Shown: positions 1 through 7,580 of the stretch, piece after piece
Layout: each line of letters opens with the position of its first letter
Position numbering within the stretch: the stretch's first letter is position 1
NCBI GenBank assembly: GCA_015065045.1
Contig: SVRB01000011.1
Span: 1-23,244 of the forward strand
Source of the DNA: Oscillospiraceae bacterium
GTDB taxonomy: Bacteria; Bacillota; Clostridia; Oscillospirales; CAG-272
Reading direction: 5' to 3'
DNA length: 23,244 bases
Translations under genes and position numbers: made by a program
The notes under the pieces: generated by a model
Database searches by the model: none
What the model was told of the DNA's origin: nothing
What the model saw: only the letters and a program-made list of their open reading frames with translations

Positions 1-948
1 GTTGAAAAGTAAACAAGAGCCTTTGATAATATCTCCGCAGTATACTGTCGTATCGGGAAGAAACGAAACCATTTCGACAGCTCGGTTATAGATAGAACAG
101 CTATGCTTGAATAATTCGTCCTCGGTCTGTGATTTTACAAATTTTATGCCCTCGCAAAGTCCTGCAATTCCTACTGTGTTCAGCGTGCCGCCCTCGTATC
201 TTTCGGGAAGAATGGGGGGCATAATTTTTTCTGCGGAATTGACACCGTTGCCGCCGTAGATAAATGTGTTTAGCTTTGATATACATTTTTCGTCGGAATA
301 CTTATCCGAGAAAACAACAAATCCCGTACCCTGCGGCCCATACAGTCCCTTATGACCGGGGGCGCATAGCGCATCTATATTACATTCTTTTATATTTATC
401 TTATGTGTGCCGACACTCTGTGCGCCATCGACAATGAATTTTATTCCGTATTTATTGCAAATTTTACCTATTTCCATGATAGGCAAGGTTATACCGCAGA
501 CGTTTGAAACGTGAGCACACACAACTATTGATGTGTTTGAGCGAATTTTTGATTTTAGAGAAAGAAGCGTTTTTTCTGTATCGTGAGGGTCAACTGTAAA
601 TATATCGTAATCGATCCCGATTTTTGAAAGCCCCGAAACCGTTCTGTATACTGAGTTGTGTTCAACGTCGCTTATCAGTATATGGGATTTTCTTTTTGAA
701 AAGGCGTTTATTGCAATGTTTAGTGCATAGGTTGTGTTTGGGGTAAAAATGACGTTTGTCGGCAGGAAAGTGCCAAACATACTTGAAATCAATTCCCTGC
801 AATCATATATTTTTTCGGCGGCGCGCAGAGAGAGTATATGACCGCTTCTTCCGGGGTTGCCGCAGTATTGGGTCATACAGTTGATCATTTCGCTTACTAC
901 CGTTGGCGGCTTCGGGAAGGTCGTTGCGGCATTATCGAAGTATACCAA
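1..948 (-). CDS. Aminotransferase class V / cysteine desulfurase-like protein, 3' end outside window
   Basis: A PLP-dependent fold-type I enzyme; 316 residues are visible and the C-terminus lies beyond base 1. The N-terminus YFDNAATTFPKPP and the Schiff-base segment APGHKGLYGPQGTG (lysine near residue 200) are typical of the cysteine-desulfurase-like subfamily (EF2568 / TIGR01977 type). HVSNVCG and VDGAQSVG are the usual cofactor-pocket motifs. The start is TTG at 948-946, with GAGGTG six bases upstream; no ATG fits the conserved N-terminus. Only five bases separate it from the DUF3343 gene upstream, so the two are almost certainly co-transcribed, and the ribosome binding site lies across the DUF3343 stop. 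Family knowledge suggests sulfur or selenium mobilisation from cysteine or selenocysteine, but the catalytic cysteine loop would lie outside the window, so the substrate is inferred. Confidence 0.88.
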   Translation of the reverse strand, partial: MVYFDNAATTFPKPPTVVSEMINCMTQYCGNPGRSGHILSLRAAEKIYDCRELISSMFGTFLPTNVIFTPNTTYALNIAINAFSKRKSHILISDVEHNSVYRTVSGLSKIGIDYDIFTVDPHDTEKTLLSLKSKIRSNTSIVVCAHVSNVCGITLPIMEIGKICNKYGIKFIVDGAQSVGTHKINIKECNIDALCAPGHKGLYGPQGTGFVVFSDKYSDEKCISKLNTFIYGGNGVNSAEKIMPPILPERYEGGTLNTVGIAGLCEGIKFVKSQTEDELFKHSCSIYNRAVEMVSFLPDTTVYCGDIIKGSCLLFN

Positions 949-953
949 AAAAT

Positions 954-1172
954 TCACCTCACGATTTCGGAATAGGGAATACCGGCGTTGTTAAGAAAAG
1001 AAACGGCTGAGATAACGTCCTTACAGCTTATTTCAAGGCCGTATGCACAGCCTTTTTTTGTTGTGTTAGGTTGAAGCTTTACAATTCTGACCTTAAAATT
1101 ATTTGAAGAAAGATATTTTTCCGCGCGTATAGCGTGGTTGATCGAGCTTATGGCGATTATACATTTTTTCAT
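954..1172 (-). CDS. DUF3343 family protein, putative Se/S carrier-like
   Basis: A 72-residue protein recognised as DUF3343 from the MKKCIIAISSINHAIRAEKYL start, the KLQPNTTKKGCAYGLEI segment containing the conserved cysteine, and the C-terminal VISAVSFLNNAGIPYSEI. The family is often annotated as a Se/S carrier-like protein and is commonly found beside class V aminotransferases, as here. A carrier role handing sulfur or selenium to or from the downstream enzyme is inference from context. The ATG at 1172-1170 has a near-perfect AAAGGAGG at 1193-1186, but the spacing of 13 bases is long. I see no better start in frame. Confidence 0.82.
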   Translation of the reverse strand: MKKCIIAISSINHAIRAEKYLSSNNFKVRIVKLQPNTTKKGCAYGLEISCKDVISAVSFLNNAGIPYSEIVR

Positions 1173-1254
1173 TATTTATTTTAAACCTCCTTTATTACAT
1201 TTTATGAGTAAAATGAAAAAATGCTAATGCGACTCAAAGCTGATTCTTCTTGAG

Positions 1255-1545
1255 CTCGATCCTCGCGCCGCCATTTTTATGAAAGTTTTGATGGAGTCAA
1301 GAGGGCACTTTTTCAAAAGTGCGCCTCTTTCTTTTTTACGTTACTTTCTTGCGTGCCAAGAAAGTAACCAAAGAAGGCATACGGGGGGTGAGGGTTTCGA
1401 TTCCCCCACCCCCGTAACCCCCTACCCCTAAAACGACAAAGGGGGATTACCCCCTTTGTACCCCCATCGTTAACGTGTTGTTTATTGTTTTTGCAAGGTG
1501 ATAATGTCTAAAATTGTAGTGGGCGGCGTCCCCCGACGCCCCGTT
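1255..1545. repeat. Cluster of five palindromes in a gene-free gap
   Basis: The roughly 410-base gap 1173-1586 holds no credible gene but many perfect or near-perfect hairpins. They are: 1300-1328 (AGAGG/CCTCT around GCACTTTT/AAAAGTGC); 1340-1368 (12-bp stem GTTACTTTCTTG, loop CGTGC); 1381-1415 (ACGGGGG/CCCCCGT); 1436-1459 (10-bp stem ACAAAGGGGG, loop ATTA); and 1525-1540 (GGCGTC/GACGCC). The G/C tracts contrast with the AT-rich surroundings. This looks like a composite intergenic repeat that would recur elsewhere in the genome; recurrence cannot be seen here. The block lies between two minus-strand genes. Confidence 0.6.
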
Positions 1546-1550
1546 ATACA

Positions 1551-1582
1551 AATAAAAAAGAACCGTCTATTTGACGGTTCTT
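1551..1582 (-). terminator. Rho-independent terminator of the small Cys protein gene
   Basis: AAGAACCGTC at 1558-1567 and GACGGTTCTT at 1573-1582 form a perfect 10-bp stem with the loop TATTT. Read on the minus strand it is followed by a run of T (AAAAAA at 1554-1559 on the plus strand). It begins five bases after the stop of the 1587-1796 gene. Confidence 0.85.
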
Positions 1583-1586
1583 GATT

Positions 1587-1796
1587 TTACAATAAATCTT
1601 CTTTTGATAACGTAGGCATTTTCGGTTTAATGCTTGGCTGTCTTTTCAGAGGGTCATAAATATACTTACGGCACACGTAGTCCTCGCTGACTATCCCTTT
1701 GTGCTTACAAAGAACATTCTCGTCGCCTTTCAATATCGTTGCATTTTCGCAAAAAAGACATACCTTTTGATATTCATTATCTTTGCGTTTAAACAT
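1587..1796 (-). CDS. Small conserved-looking protein with four cysteines, function unknown
   Basis: A 69-residue protein (MFKRKDNEYQKVCLFCENA...) with a CLFC pair, then C and C in a short spacing (NVLCKHKGIVSEDYVCRK), suggesting a small zinc-binding or Fe-S fold. It ends in a basic YDPLKRQPS segment. The start is chosen as ATG 1796-1794, seven bases after GAGGA. The in-frame ATG at 1832 overlaps the predicted -10 box and cannot be on the transcript, and the ATG at 1802 is too close to the ribosome binding site. It has its own promoter (1831-1860) and terminator (1551-1582), so it is a monocistronic gene. I recognise the general type from clostridial genomes but know no function. Confidence 0.72.
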   Translation of the reverse strand: MFKRKDNEYQKVCLFCENATILKGDENVLCKHKGIVSEDYVCRKYIYDPLKRQPSIKPKMPTLSKEDLL

Positions 1797-1830
1797 AATC
1801 ATTTCCTCTGTTTTTTTACTTAATATATCC

Positions 1831-1860
1831 ATTATACTATAAACCTATATTGTTTTTCAA
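1831..1860 (-). promoter_or_regulatory. Sigma-A-type promoter of the small Cys protein gene
   Basis: On the minus strand, TTGAAA (1860-1855) and TATAAT (1836-1831) are separated by 18 bases. The promoter lies directly after the ylbJ stop codon and sets the start of the downstream gene at 1796, not 1832. Confidence 0.65.
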
Positions 1861-1866
1861 TATATT

Positions 1867-2811
1867 TCAGCATATTTTTAATATTTTGCATACAAACAGC
1901 GTCAAAAATGCGCAAAGAACACCTTGTATAAGCTTTGATGTGACAAATTTTTTACAGCTTAACGAATGTTTAGACGTAATATTTATGCTTTGCAAAATCA
2001 CCGAAATTCCCGACCATCCGACAAAAAAGGCGGCAAAAAATATTGATTGCGCATTAACGGGGCAGTCCTGCAGTCTTGAGATGCCGTTAATTATTTCAAG
2101 AGTCCCGTTTATAAAAATTTGAACAGATTCAGGAAGGCACAGCTTTGTAAGTATATTTTCAACCGATGCTGAAATACACGAAAAAAAGCACACAAAAGCG
2201 CAGATATTAAGTATAGGGAAAACGGCTGCCGTGATTGCTTGAGGCACACATAAAATTGAAAACGAACGGTCTGTATTCTCTTGCTTTATGTCTATATCAG
2301 CTTCGTTTTTTCTTAACGCCAGACCGATAAGAAATGCCGAGATCACCTGAGAAAGATATATACAAAAAGCGATTTGTTTATTTAGTACACTTCCTACCAA
2401 ACCCAATACAAAGGCAGGGCCGGTGTTGGAGCAAAAACAGATCAGACGTTCTGTTTCTTCTTTGGTAACGCAGCCTTTTTCGTATAGAGATACGGTGGTT
2501 TTTGTTCCGAGGGGAAACCCGAACAGACAACCGAGGATAAACGCTGTTGAGGCGATTTTTTTAATTCCTAATATTTTTGAGACAGCTTTACCGAAAATAT
2601 TTCCGATGTCTTCTGCTATGTTTGAGGAAACTATAATTTCACTCAGCACCATAAACGGAAATAAGCTCGGAATGACTCTCGTATAGCATATATTCAGCGC
2701 ATTTATTATGGATTCATTAGCAAGCGTAGGCGCTTTCAGCAGAAAGAAAAACAAATATGTTACAAGCATACAGAATATATAAAAAGCGGGAGCATTTTTT
2801 ACTTTTGTCAT
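1867..2811 (-). CDS. ylbJ: Sporulation integral membrane protein YlbJ / SpoVV family
   Basis: A 314-residue polytopic membrane protein. The IPSLFPFMVLSEII segment (48-60), the glycine-rich GFPLGTKTTVSLYEKG (98-113), and the EETERLICFCSNTGPAFVLG block (118-137) are the hallmarks of YlbJ, a nucleoside-recognition/gate-type transporter. In Bacillus subtilis, YlbJ (SpoVV) is required to move dipicolinic acid across the outer forespore membrane and is made in the mother cell; that role is transferred here by family. The start has AAAGGTG eight bases upstream. The gene is divergent from yqfC, another mother-cell sporulation gene, with 64 bases between the start codons. I see no terminator between it and the next minus-strand gene, which has its own promoter. 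Confidence 0.85.
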   Translation of the reverse strand: MTKVKNAPAFYIFCMLVTYLFFFLLKAPTLANESIINALNICYTRVIPSLFPFMVLSEIIVSSNIAEDIGNIFGKAVSKILGIKKIASTAFILGCLFGFPLGTKTTVSLYEKGCVTKEETERLICFCSNTGPAFVLGLVGSVLNKQIAFCIYLSQVISAFLIGLALRKNEADIDIKQENTDRSFSILCVPQAITAAVFPILNICAFVCFFSCISASVENILTKLCLPESVQIFINGTLEIINGISRLQDCPVNAQSIFFAAFFVGWSGISVILQSINITSKHSLSCKKFVTSKLIQGVLCAFLTLFVCKILKIC

Positions 2812-2836
2812 TTATAATCACCTTTTTGCATAAAAT
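2808..2836 (+). promoter_or_regulatory. Possible sigma-E-like promoter for yqfC
   Basis: TCATTTA at 2808-2814 and CATAAAAT at 2829-2836, spaced 14 bases, resemble the sigma-E pattern (ATATT-like -35 and CATACAAT-like -10). The match is partial. A start of transcription near 2843 would leave the ribosome binding site at 2864-2869 on the RNA and exclude the ATG at 2840 as a start. yqfC is sigma-E controlled in Bacillus, which supports but does not prove the call. Confidence 0.3.
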
Positions 2837-2875
2837 GTCTTGATAAATATTATTAAAAAATATGGGGGAATATAC

Positions 2876-3166
2876 TTGAAAAAAGGTATTTACCGAGTGT
2901 TGTCAAAAATATCAGATCAGACAGAGTTGCCATTGACCGAGCTTTGTTCTGAGTTTACTGCAAGTGTTATAGGCAGGAGAGAGATAACCTTTGACGGTGT
3001 TTTGTCTATATATAAATACGAAACGAATGAGATAATAATCGAGGTTTGCGGGGATTCGGTGGCAATAATCGGAGAAAAGCTTGAGCTAAAAAACTACTAT
3101 CGGTCAACGCTGTCCATTGGCGGTAGGATAGACAAAATCGAATACGGGGTGGAAATATGCCGATAA
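2876..3166 (+). CDS. yqfC: Sporulation protein YqfC
   Basis: A 96-residue protein matching YqfC: KKGIYRVLSKISDQTELP, a long beta-rich middle (GRREITFDGVLSIYKYETNEI), and a C-terminus ending IDKIEYGVEICR. YqfC proteins are small mother-cell sporulation proteins of unknown biochemical function, nearly always encoded directly before yqfD. The start is taken as TTG at 2876, preceded by GGGGGA with good spacing; the in-frame ATG at 2840 has no ribosome binding site and may lie upstream of the transcript start. The last ten bases overlap the start of yqfD, so the pair is translationally coupled. It heads a plus-strand cluster that runs to 10182. Confidence 0.85.
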   Translation: MKKGIYRVLSKISDQTELPLTELCSEFTASVIGRREITFDGVLSIYKYETNEIIIEVCGDSVAIIGEKLELKNYYRSTLSIGGRIDKIEYGVEICR

Positions 3167-4338
3167 CTTTTTTGCTTAATTATTTTTTTGGAAGAGTTAC
3201 ATTTACGGTAAATAAAAGCGATGCCGAAAAAACGTTAAATATTCTACATAAATACGGAATTTCAGCTGAAAAAATAAAAAATGACGAGGGTGAATATTTT
3301 TCGTTTACTGTAAGACGTTCAAAACAGAACAATGTTGTATCTTTGCTTGACAAATCGGGCATAAAAGTTTATAGTATAAAGGGGAAAGGTTTGCCTTTTT
3401 TACTAAAAAAATACAATAAGCGTTATGGACTTTTGGTCGGCATAATTATTTTTTGTTCGATGCTGTGGACGTCGAAGCTTTTTGTGTGGAACGTTACTAT
3501 TTCAGGCAATGAAAATATTCCTGATTCTGTTGTTGAAGAACAACTTTTAGAGGTCGGTTTTGGGGTAGGGAGCTTTATACCCAAGGTCAATTTTTATAAG
3601 CTATGTAATGAGTTTTTGATATCAACAGAGGATTTTTCTTTCGTGTCCGTAAATATGGAAGGAACGACAGCAAAGGTCGAGCTTCGCGAGAGAGAGGTTA
3701 AGCAAGAATCGGTGGAGTATGAAGCATCAAACCTCGTTGCAAAATACAGCGGTAAGATAGAAAGTATGACCGTATATTCGGGCGCTTCCGTTATTGAAAA
3801 AAACGCTGTAGTCAAAGAGGGTGATCTTCTTGTCAGCGGTTTTCTTGAGAAGAAATACGGCTTTGAGATAGTTCGGTCAACGGGAAGCGTTTACGCTTAC
3901 GTTACAAGAAGGTTTGAGGTTGAAATTCCCTATACAAAAGAAGTTAAGGTGTATACGGGAAATAATAAAAAAGATATAAGCGTTTCTTTTTTCGGTAAGA
4001 CTTTTAAGTTTTTTTCGGATTCTAAAGATAATATAAAAGAATACGACACTTTTAATGACAGAGAAAGGCTCGTTTTGTTTGACTTAATAAAACTTCCTTT
4101 GATTATGACCGAGAAAACGTACAAAGAATATAGATATGATTCGGTCTTACTTAACGAAGGAGAGGCTAAGGCTGAAGCGGAAAAGGAAATGACAAGAATA
4201 CTTTTAGAAGAGCTGAGCGATTCTGAGGTGCTCGAGAGGAGTACAAAAGAAGAGATAGGCGAAAATTCGTATAAGCTTATCTGTGAGGTATATTGTATTA
4301 CCGACATAGCGCTTGAAAAAGAAATATTGATTAAATAA
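3157..4338 (+). CDS. yqfD: Sporulation protein YqfD
   Basis: A 393-residue YqfD family protein. An N-terminal cytoplasmic domain (1-88) is followed by one transmembrane helix (about 91-110, GLLVGIIIFCSMLWTSKLFV) and a large extracytoplasmic part. That part begins with a POTRA-like stretch (TISGNENIPDSVVEEQLLEVGF, 114 onward) and carries the family motif VVKEGDLLVSG near residue 220. The ATG at 3157 has GGGGTGGA upstream and overlaps yqfC by 10 bases. Family members are membrane proteins needed for efficient sporulation in Bacillus; the exact role is not known. A 57-base gap with no terminator leads to phoH, so read-through is likely. Confidence 0.88.
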   Translation: MPITFLLNYFFGRVTFTVNKSDAEKTLNILHKYGISAEKIKNDEGEYFSFTVRRSKQNNVVSLLDKSGIKVYSIKGKGLPFLLKKYNKRYGLLVGIIIFCSMLWTSKLFVWNVTISGNENIPDSVVEEQLLEVGFGVGSFIPKVNFYKLCNEFLISTEDFSFVSVNMEGTTAKVELREREVKQESVEYEASNLVAKYSGKIESMTVYSGASVIEKNAVVKEGDLLVSGFLEKKYGFEIVRSTGSVYAYVTRRFEVEIPYTKEVKVYTGNNKKDISVSFFGKTFKFFSDSKDNIKEYDTFNDRERLVLFDLIKLPLIMTEKTYKEYRYDSVLLNEGEAKAEAEKEMTRILLEELSDSEVLERSTKEEIGENSYKLICEVYCITDIALEKEILIK

Positions 4339-4395
4339 TATTTGTAAATATAGAGAAAAATAATAAAAAATTAAGAAGTTGAAAGGATATTTTTG

Positions 4396-5412
4396 ATGGC
4401 TGAAAGGGTTTTGCTTACCGATACTTTTGAACAGACGTCGATAATTTTCGGTAATTTTGATATTAACGTTCAGTTAATAGAAAAGGCGTTTGGAGTAAAG
4501 ATTACGAATAGAGATACAGAAAGAACTGCGGGAAATGCTGTTGTTGTTTCGGGCGAACAGGAGAACGTTGAAAAGGCGTTTGAGGCTTTATCGTATTTGA
4601 AGAAGCTGTCGGTTCTTGATGACTCGGTAAGCGAGCAAAACGTTGATTACATCATTAGCATGATAAAAGACGGAAAGCAGGATGATTTAGAGGATTTCGG
4701 AGACGATTGCATCTGTATTACGTCTAAAGGAAAGCCTATCAAAGCCAAGACTATAGGACAGAAACGCTACGTTGATGCGATAAAGAAAAATATGGTTGTA
4801 ATGGGCATAGGTCCTGCGGGAACAGGTAAGACCTTCCTCGCGGTTGCTATGGCTGTAACGGCACTCAGAAACAAACAGGTGAGCAGAATAATTTTAACAC
4901 GTCCCGCTGTTGAAGCAGGAGAAAAGCTTGGATATTTACCGGGTGATCTGCAGAACAAGATAGACCCGTATTTAAGACCTCTTTACGATGCGATGTATGA
5001 GCTTATGGGCGGAGAAAACTATCTTCGTAACCTTGAAAAAGGTGTTATAGAAATAGCCCCCTTGGCATATATGCGAGGAAGAACGCTTGACGATTCATTT
5101 ATTATTCTTGATGAAGCTCAGAACACAACACCCGAACAAATGAAGATGTTTTTGACAAGACTTGGCTTTAACACCAAGGCTGTCGTAACGGGTGATATAA
5201 CCCAGACAGACTTGCCGTTCGGCAAAAAGAGCGGTCTTGTTGAGTCAATGAAGATACTTTCGGACGTTGAGGGGATAGCAATACACCACTTCTCATCAAG
5301 AGACGTTGTAAGACATAAGCTTGTTCAGAGAATTATAAACGCTTATGAAAAGTACGAGAAAGAAAAGGCTGAGAAAGCCAACAAACCGGTTATAAAGAGA
5401 AATATTAAATAA
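4396..5412 (+). CDS. phoH: PhoH family ATPase/RNase-associated protein
   Basis: A 338-residue PhoH-like P-loop NTPase of the form found beside ybeY. An N-terminal region with a KH-like fold (20-70) precedes the ATPase core. Walker A is GPAGTGKT (139-146) and Walker B is FIILDEAQ (235-242), followed by sensor-like GDITQTDLP. The family is linked to RNA metabolism; the precise function in Clostridia is not established. The start chosen is ATG 4396, eight bases after AAAGGA; a TTG one codon earlier (4393) is possible but less well spaced. It lies 11 bases before ybeY, a very conserved neighbour. Confidence 0.92.
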   Translation: MAERVLLTDTFEQTSIIFGNFDINVQLIEKAFGVKITNRDTERTAGNAVVVSGEQENVEKAFEALSYLKKLSVLDDSVSEQNVDYIISMIKDGKQDDLEDFGDDCICITSKGKPIKAKTIGQKRYVDAIKKNMVVMGIGPAGTGKTFLAVAMAVTALRNKQVSRIILTRPAVEAGEKLGYLPGDLQNKIDPYLRPLYDAMYELMGGENYLRNLEKGVIEIAPLAYMRGRTLDDSFIILDEAQNTTPEQMKMFLTRLGFNTKAVVTGDITQTDLPFGKKSGLVESMKILSDVEGIAIHHFSSRDVVRHKLVQRIINAYEKYEKEKAEKANKPVIKRNIK

Positions 5413-5423
5413 AAGAGGAAATT

Positions 5424-5873
5424 ATGAAAGTAACTTACTATATAGACAATCAGCAGGAAAAATGTGAATTTGTACCCGAATACGAAAGCCTTGTAAAAAG
5501 CGCTGTTGAAGGGACATTGGAATACGAAGGCTTTGATAAGGACTGCGAAATATCCGTAACCTTTACAGACAATGAAAATATAAGAGAATTAAACAGAGAA
5601 TACAGAGACATAGACAGAGAGACGGACGTTTTGTCTTTCCCGATGGAAGACGACGGAGATGAGGTCGTACTCGGCGACGTTGTAATTTCTCTTGAAAAAG
5701 CAAAAGAACAGGCAGAGGAATACGGACATTCAATCGAAAGAGAAATATCTTTTTTGTGTGTTCACTCTTGCTTGCATCTTCTCGGTTATGACCACGAAAC
5801 AAGCGAGGAAGACGAAAAGGTTATGTTTGCAAAGCAGGACGAAATTCTAAAAAATATAGGACAAATAAGATAA
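5424..5873 (+). CDS. ybeY: Endoribonuclease YbeY (rRNA maturation factor)
   Basis: A 149-residue YbeY. The zinc-binding HSCLHLLGYDH motif supplies H114, H118 and H124. The family segments INREYRDIDRETDVLSFP-type (here LNREYRDIDRETDVLSFPME, 57-75) and LGDVVIS (83-89) are present. YbeY is a metal-dependent single-strand endoribonuclease involved in 16S rRNA 3' maturation and ribosome quality control, acting with Era, which is encoded 14 bases downstream. ATG 5424 follows AGAGGAAATT. In many relatives dgkA and cdd intervene between ybeY and era; here they do not. Confidence 0.96.
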   Translation: MKVTYYIDNQQEKCEFVPEYESLVKSAVEGTLEYEGFDKDCEISVTFTDNENIRELNREYRDIDRETDVLSFPMEDDGDEVVLGDVVISLEKAKEQAEEYGHSIEREISFLCVHSCLHLLGYDHETSEEDEKVMFAKQDEILKNIGQIR

Positions 5874-5887
5874 AATAGAGGTAAAAA

Positions 5888-6772
5888 ATGCGTAGAACAG
5901 CTTTTATTGCAATAGTAGGAAGACCGAACGTAGGAAAATCAACTTTACTTAACGCGCTTATGGGCGAAAAAATTGCTATAGTATCAAAAAAACCGCAGAC
6001 TACAAGAAACAGAATTACTGGCATTTTGACACAGGGAGATGATCAGTACGTATTTCTCGATACTCCCGGTATGCACAAGCCTAAGACGAAGCTTGGCGAT
6101 ATTATGGTCAAGAACGTCAGAAAGACGGTTGGTGAATCAGATGCGGTTATACTTGTGGTTGACGCATCATACGCTCCCGGACAGATAGAAGAAGGCTTTA
6201 TTGAAAAAATAAAGAAACAGGAATTGCCTGCTATTCTTGTAATAAACAAGACAGATAAGGTTGACGCTGAAAAGGTTGGAGAGACTATAAAGGCTTATTC
6301 AGAGCTTCACGATTTTAAGTCTATAATACCGATTTCTGCAGTAAAGAATGATGGCGTTGACATTGTACTTAAAGAGGCTGAGGGCTTTATGCAGGAGGGC
6401 GAATGGTTCTTCCCCGAAAGCGCATTGACAGATCAGCCTGAAAGACAGATTGCCGCTGAAACTATAAGAGAAAAGCTTCTTCGTACTCTTGACGAGGAAA
6501 TTCCTCACGGTACAGCTGTAATCGTTGATACCTTTGAAGAGGGTAAGAATATCTTGAAGATAAATGCCACCATTTATTGCGAAAAAGAAACGCATAAGGG
6601 CATAATCATAGGCAAGAGAGGGGAAACTCTCAAGAAGATCGGCACTTATGCAAGAGAAGATATGGAAGCATTTTTTGACACAAAGGTATATTTGAATATT
6701 TGGGTTAAGGTTAAAGAGAATTGGAGAGACTCGCAGCAGACGATTTCCAATTTCGGCTTTAAATTAGACTGA
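5888..6772 (+). CDS. era: GTPase Era, 16S rRNA-binding
   Basis: A 294-residue Era GTPase. G1 is GRPNVGKST (11-19), the switch region has KKPQTTRNRITGI (34-46), G3 is DTPG (58-61) and G4 is NKTD (120-123). The C-terminal KH domain carries IIIGKRGETLKKIG (about 238-251). Era binds the 3' end of 16S rRNA and acts as a checkpoint in 30S assembly. Length and motifs are standard and all catalytic elements are intact. Its TGA stop shares one base with the recO ATG, so recO is translationally coupled. Confidence 0.98.
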   Translation: MRRTAFIAIVGRPNVGKSTLLNALMGEKIAIVSKKPQTTRNRITGILTQGDDQYVFLDTPGMHKPKTKLGDIMVKNVRKTVGESDAVILVVDASYAPGQIEEGFIEKIKKQELPAILVINKTDKVDAEKVGETIKAYSELHDFKSIIPISAVKNDGVDIVLKEAEGFMQEGEWFFPESALTDQPERQIAAETIREKLLRTLDEEIPHGTAVIVDTFEEGKNILKINATIYCEKETHKGIIIGKRGETLKKIGTYAREDMEAFFDTKVYLNIWVKVKENWRDSQQTISNFGFKLD

Positions 6773-7566
6773 TGGCTGAGCAGGATTTAATAAAGATAAA
6801 GGGTATCGTTACCCGTGCTGTACAGTATAAGGAAAACGATAAGATACTGAACGTTTTGACTTCGGAATTGGGACTGATATCGGTTTATTGCCATGGGGCG
6901 AAGAGCAACAAAAGCAAGCACCTTACATCAACAAGACTGTTTTGTTATTCCGAGTTTGTTCTTGCGAGAAAAAAAGACTTTTACTATATAAAAGAGGCTG
7001 ACTACATAGAGGCGTTTTTTGACATTGTAAACAGTATGGACAAGCTATTTTTGGGACAGTATTTTCTCGAGGTAGTAAACGAGGTCTGCGTTGAGGGTGA
7101 CAGACAGGACGGAATTTTGAGACTGCTTTTAAATTCGCTTTACGCATTATCTGCCGATATTGCAGAGCCTTTGAAGATAAAAAGCGTATTTGAGCTTCGT
7201 ATCTGCTCGGAAATGGGTGTCAGCCCTAACGTTTTGGCTTGTTATACGTGCGGAGACGCTAACAGCGAGGTATATTATTTTGACGTGTTGAACGGACAGA
7301 TAGTATGCAAGAAGTGTTTGCTTAACGAAAATAACCAACGGTCAGCGGGGCTTTCAAGTGAGCCTTTAGGGGCTTACCTTGCCGTAACACCGTCAATAAT
7401 AAGGGCAATGCAGTACGTTATAAGCAGTAAGTTTGAAAGATTATTTTCTTTTTCTTTAACTGAAGATGCTTTCAAGGATTTTTATACTGTCTGTGAAAAG
7501 TATTTATTGAATCAAGTCGGGAAAAGCTTTATAACACTTGATATATATAACGAACAAATAAAGTAA
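6772..7566 (+). CDS. recO: DNA repair protein RecO
   Basis: A 264-residue RecO with an N-terminal OB-fold (IKIKGIVTRAVQYKENDKILNVLT, 7-30), a helical middle, and a four-cysteine zinc module: C157 and C160 (CYTC), then C179 and C182 (CKKC). RecO works with RecR and RecF to load RecA onto SSB-coated single-stranded DNA in recombinational repair. The ATG overlaps the era stop (TGATG), so there is no independent ribosome binding site of note. The gap to mutS2 is 14 bases. Confidence 0.95.
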   Translation: MAEQDLIKIKGIVTRAVQYKENDKILNVLTSELGLISVYCHGAKSNKSKHLTSTRLFCYSEFVLARKKDFYYIKEADYIEAFFDIVNSMDKLFLGQYFLEVVNEVCVEGDRQDGILRLLLNSLYALSADIAEPLKIKSVFELRICSEMGVSPNVLACYTCGDANSEVYYFDVLNGQIVCKKCLLNENNQRSAGLSSEPLGAYLAVTPSIIRAMQYVISSKFERLFSFSLTEDAFKDFYTVCEKYLLNQVGKSFITLDIYNEQIK

Positions 7567-7580
7567 AAAAGAGAGAAAAA

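Noticed and set aside
1255..1545. CRISPR array
   Set aside because: The palindromes differ from one another in sequence and spacing; there are no direct repeats with regular spacers and no cas genes.
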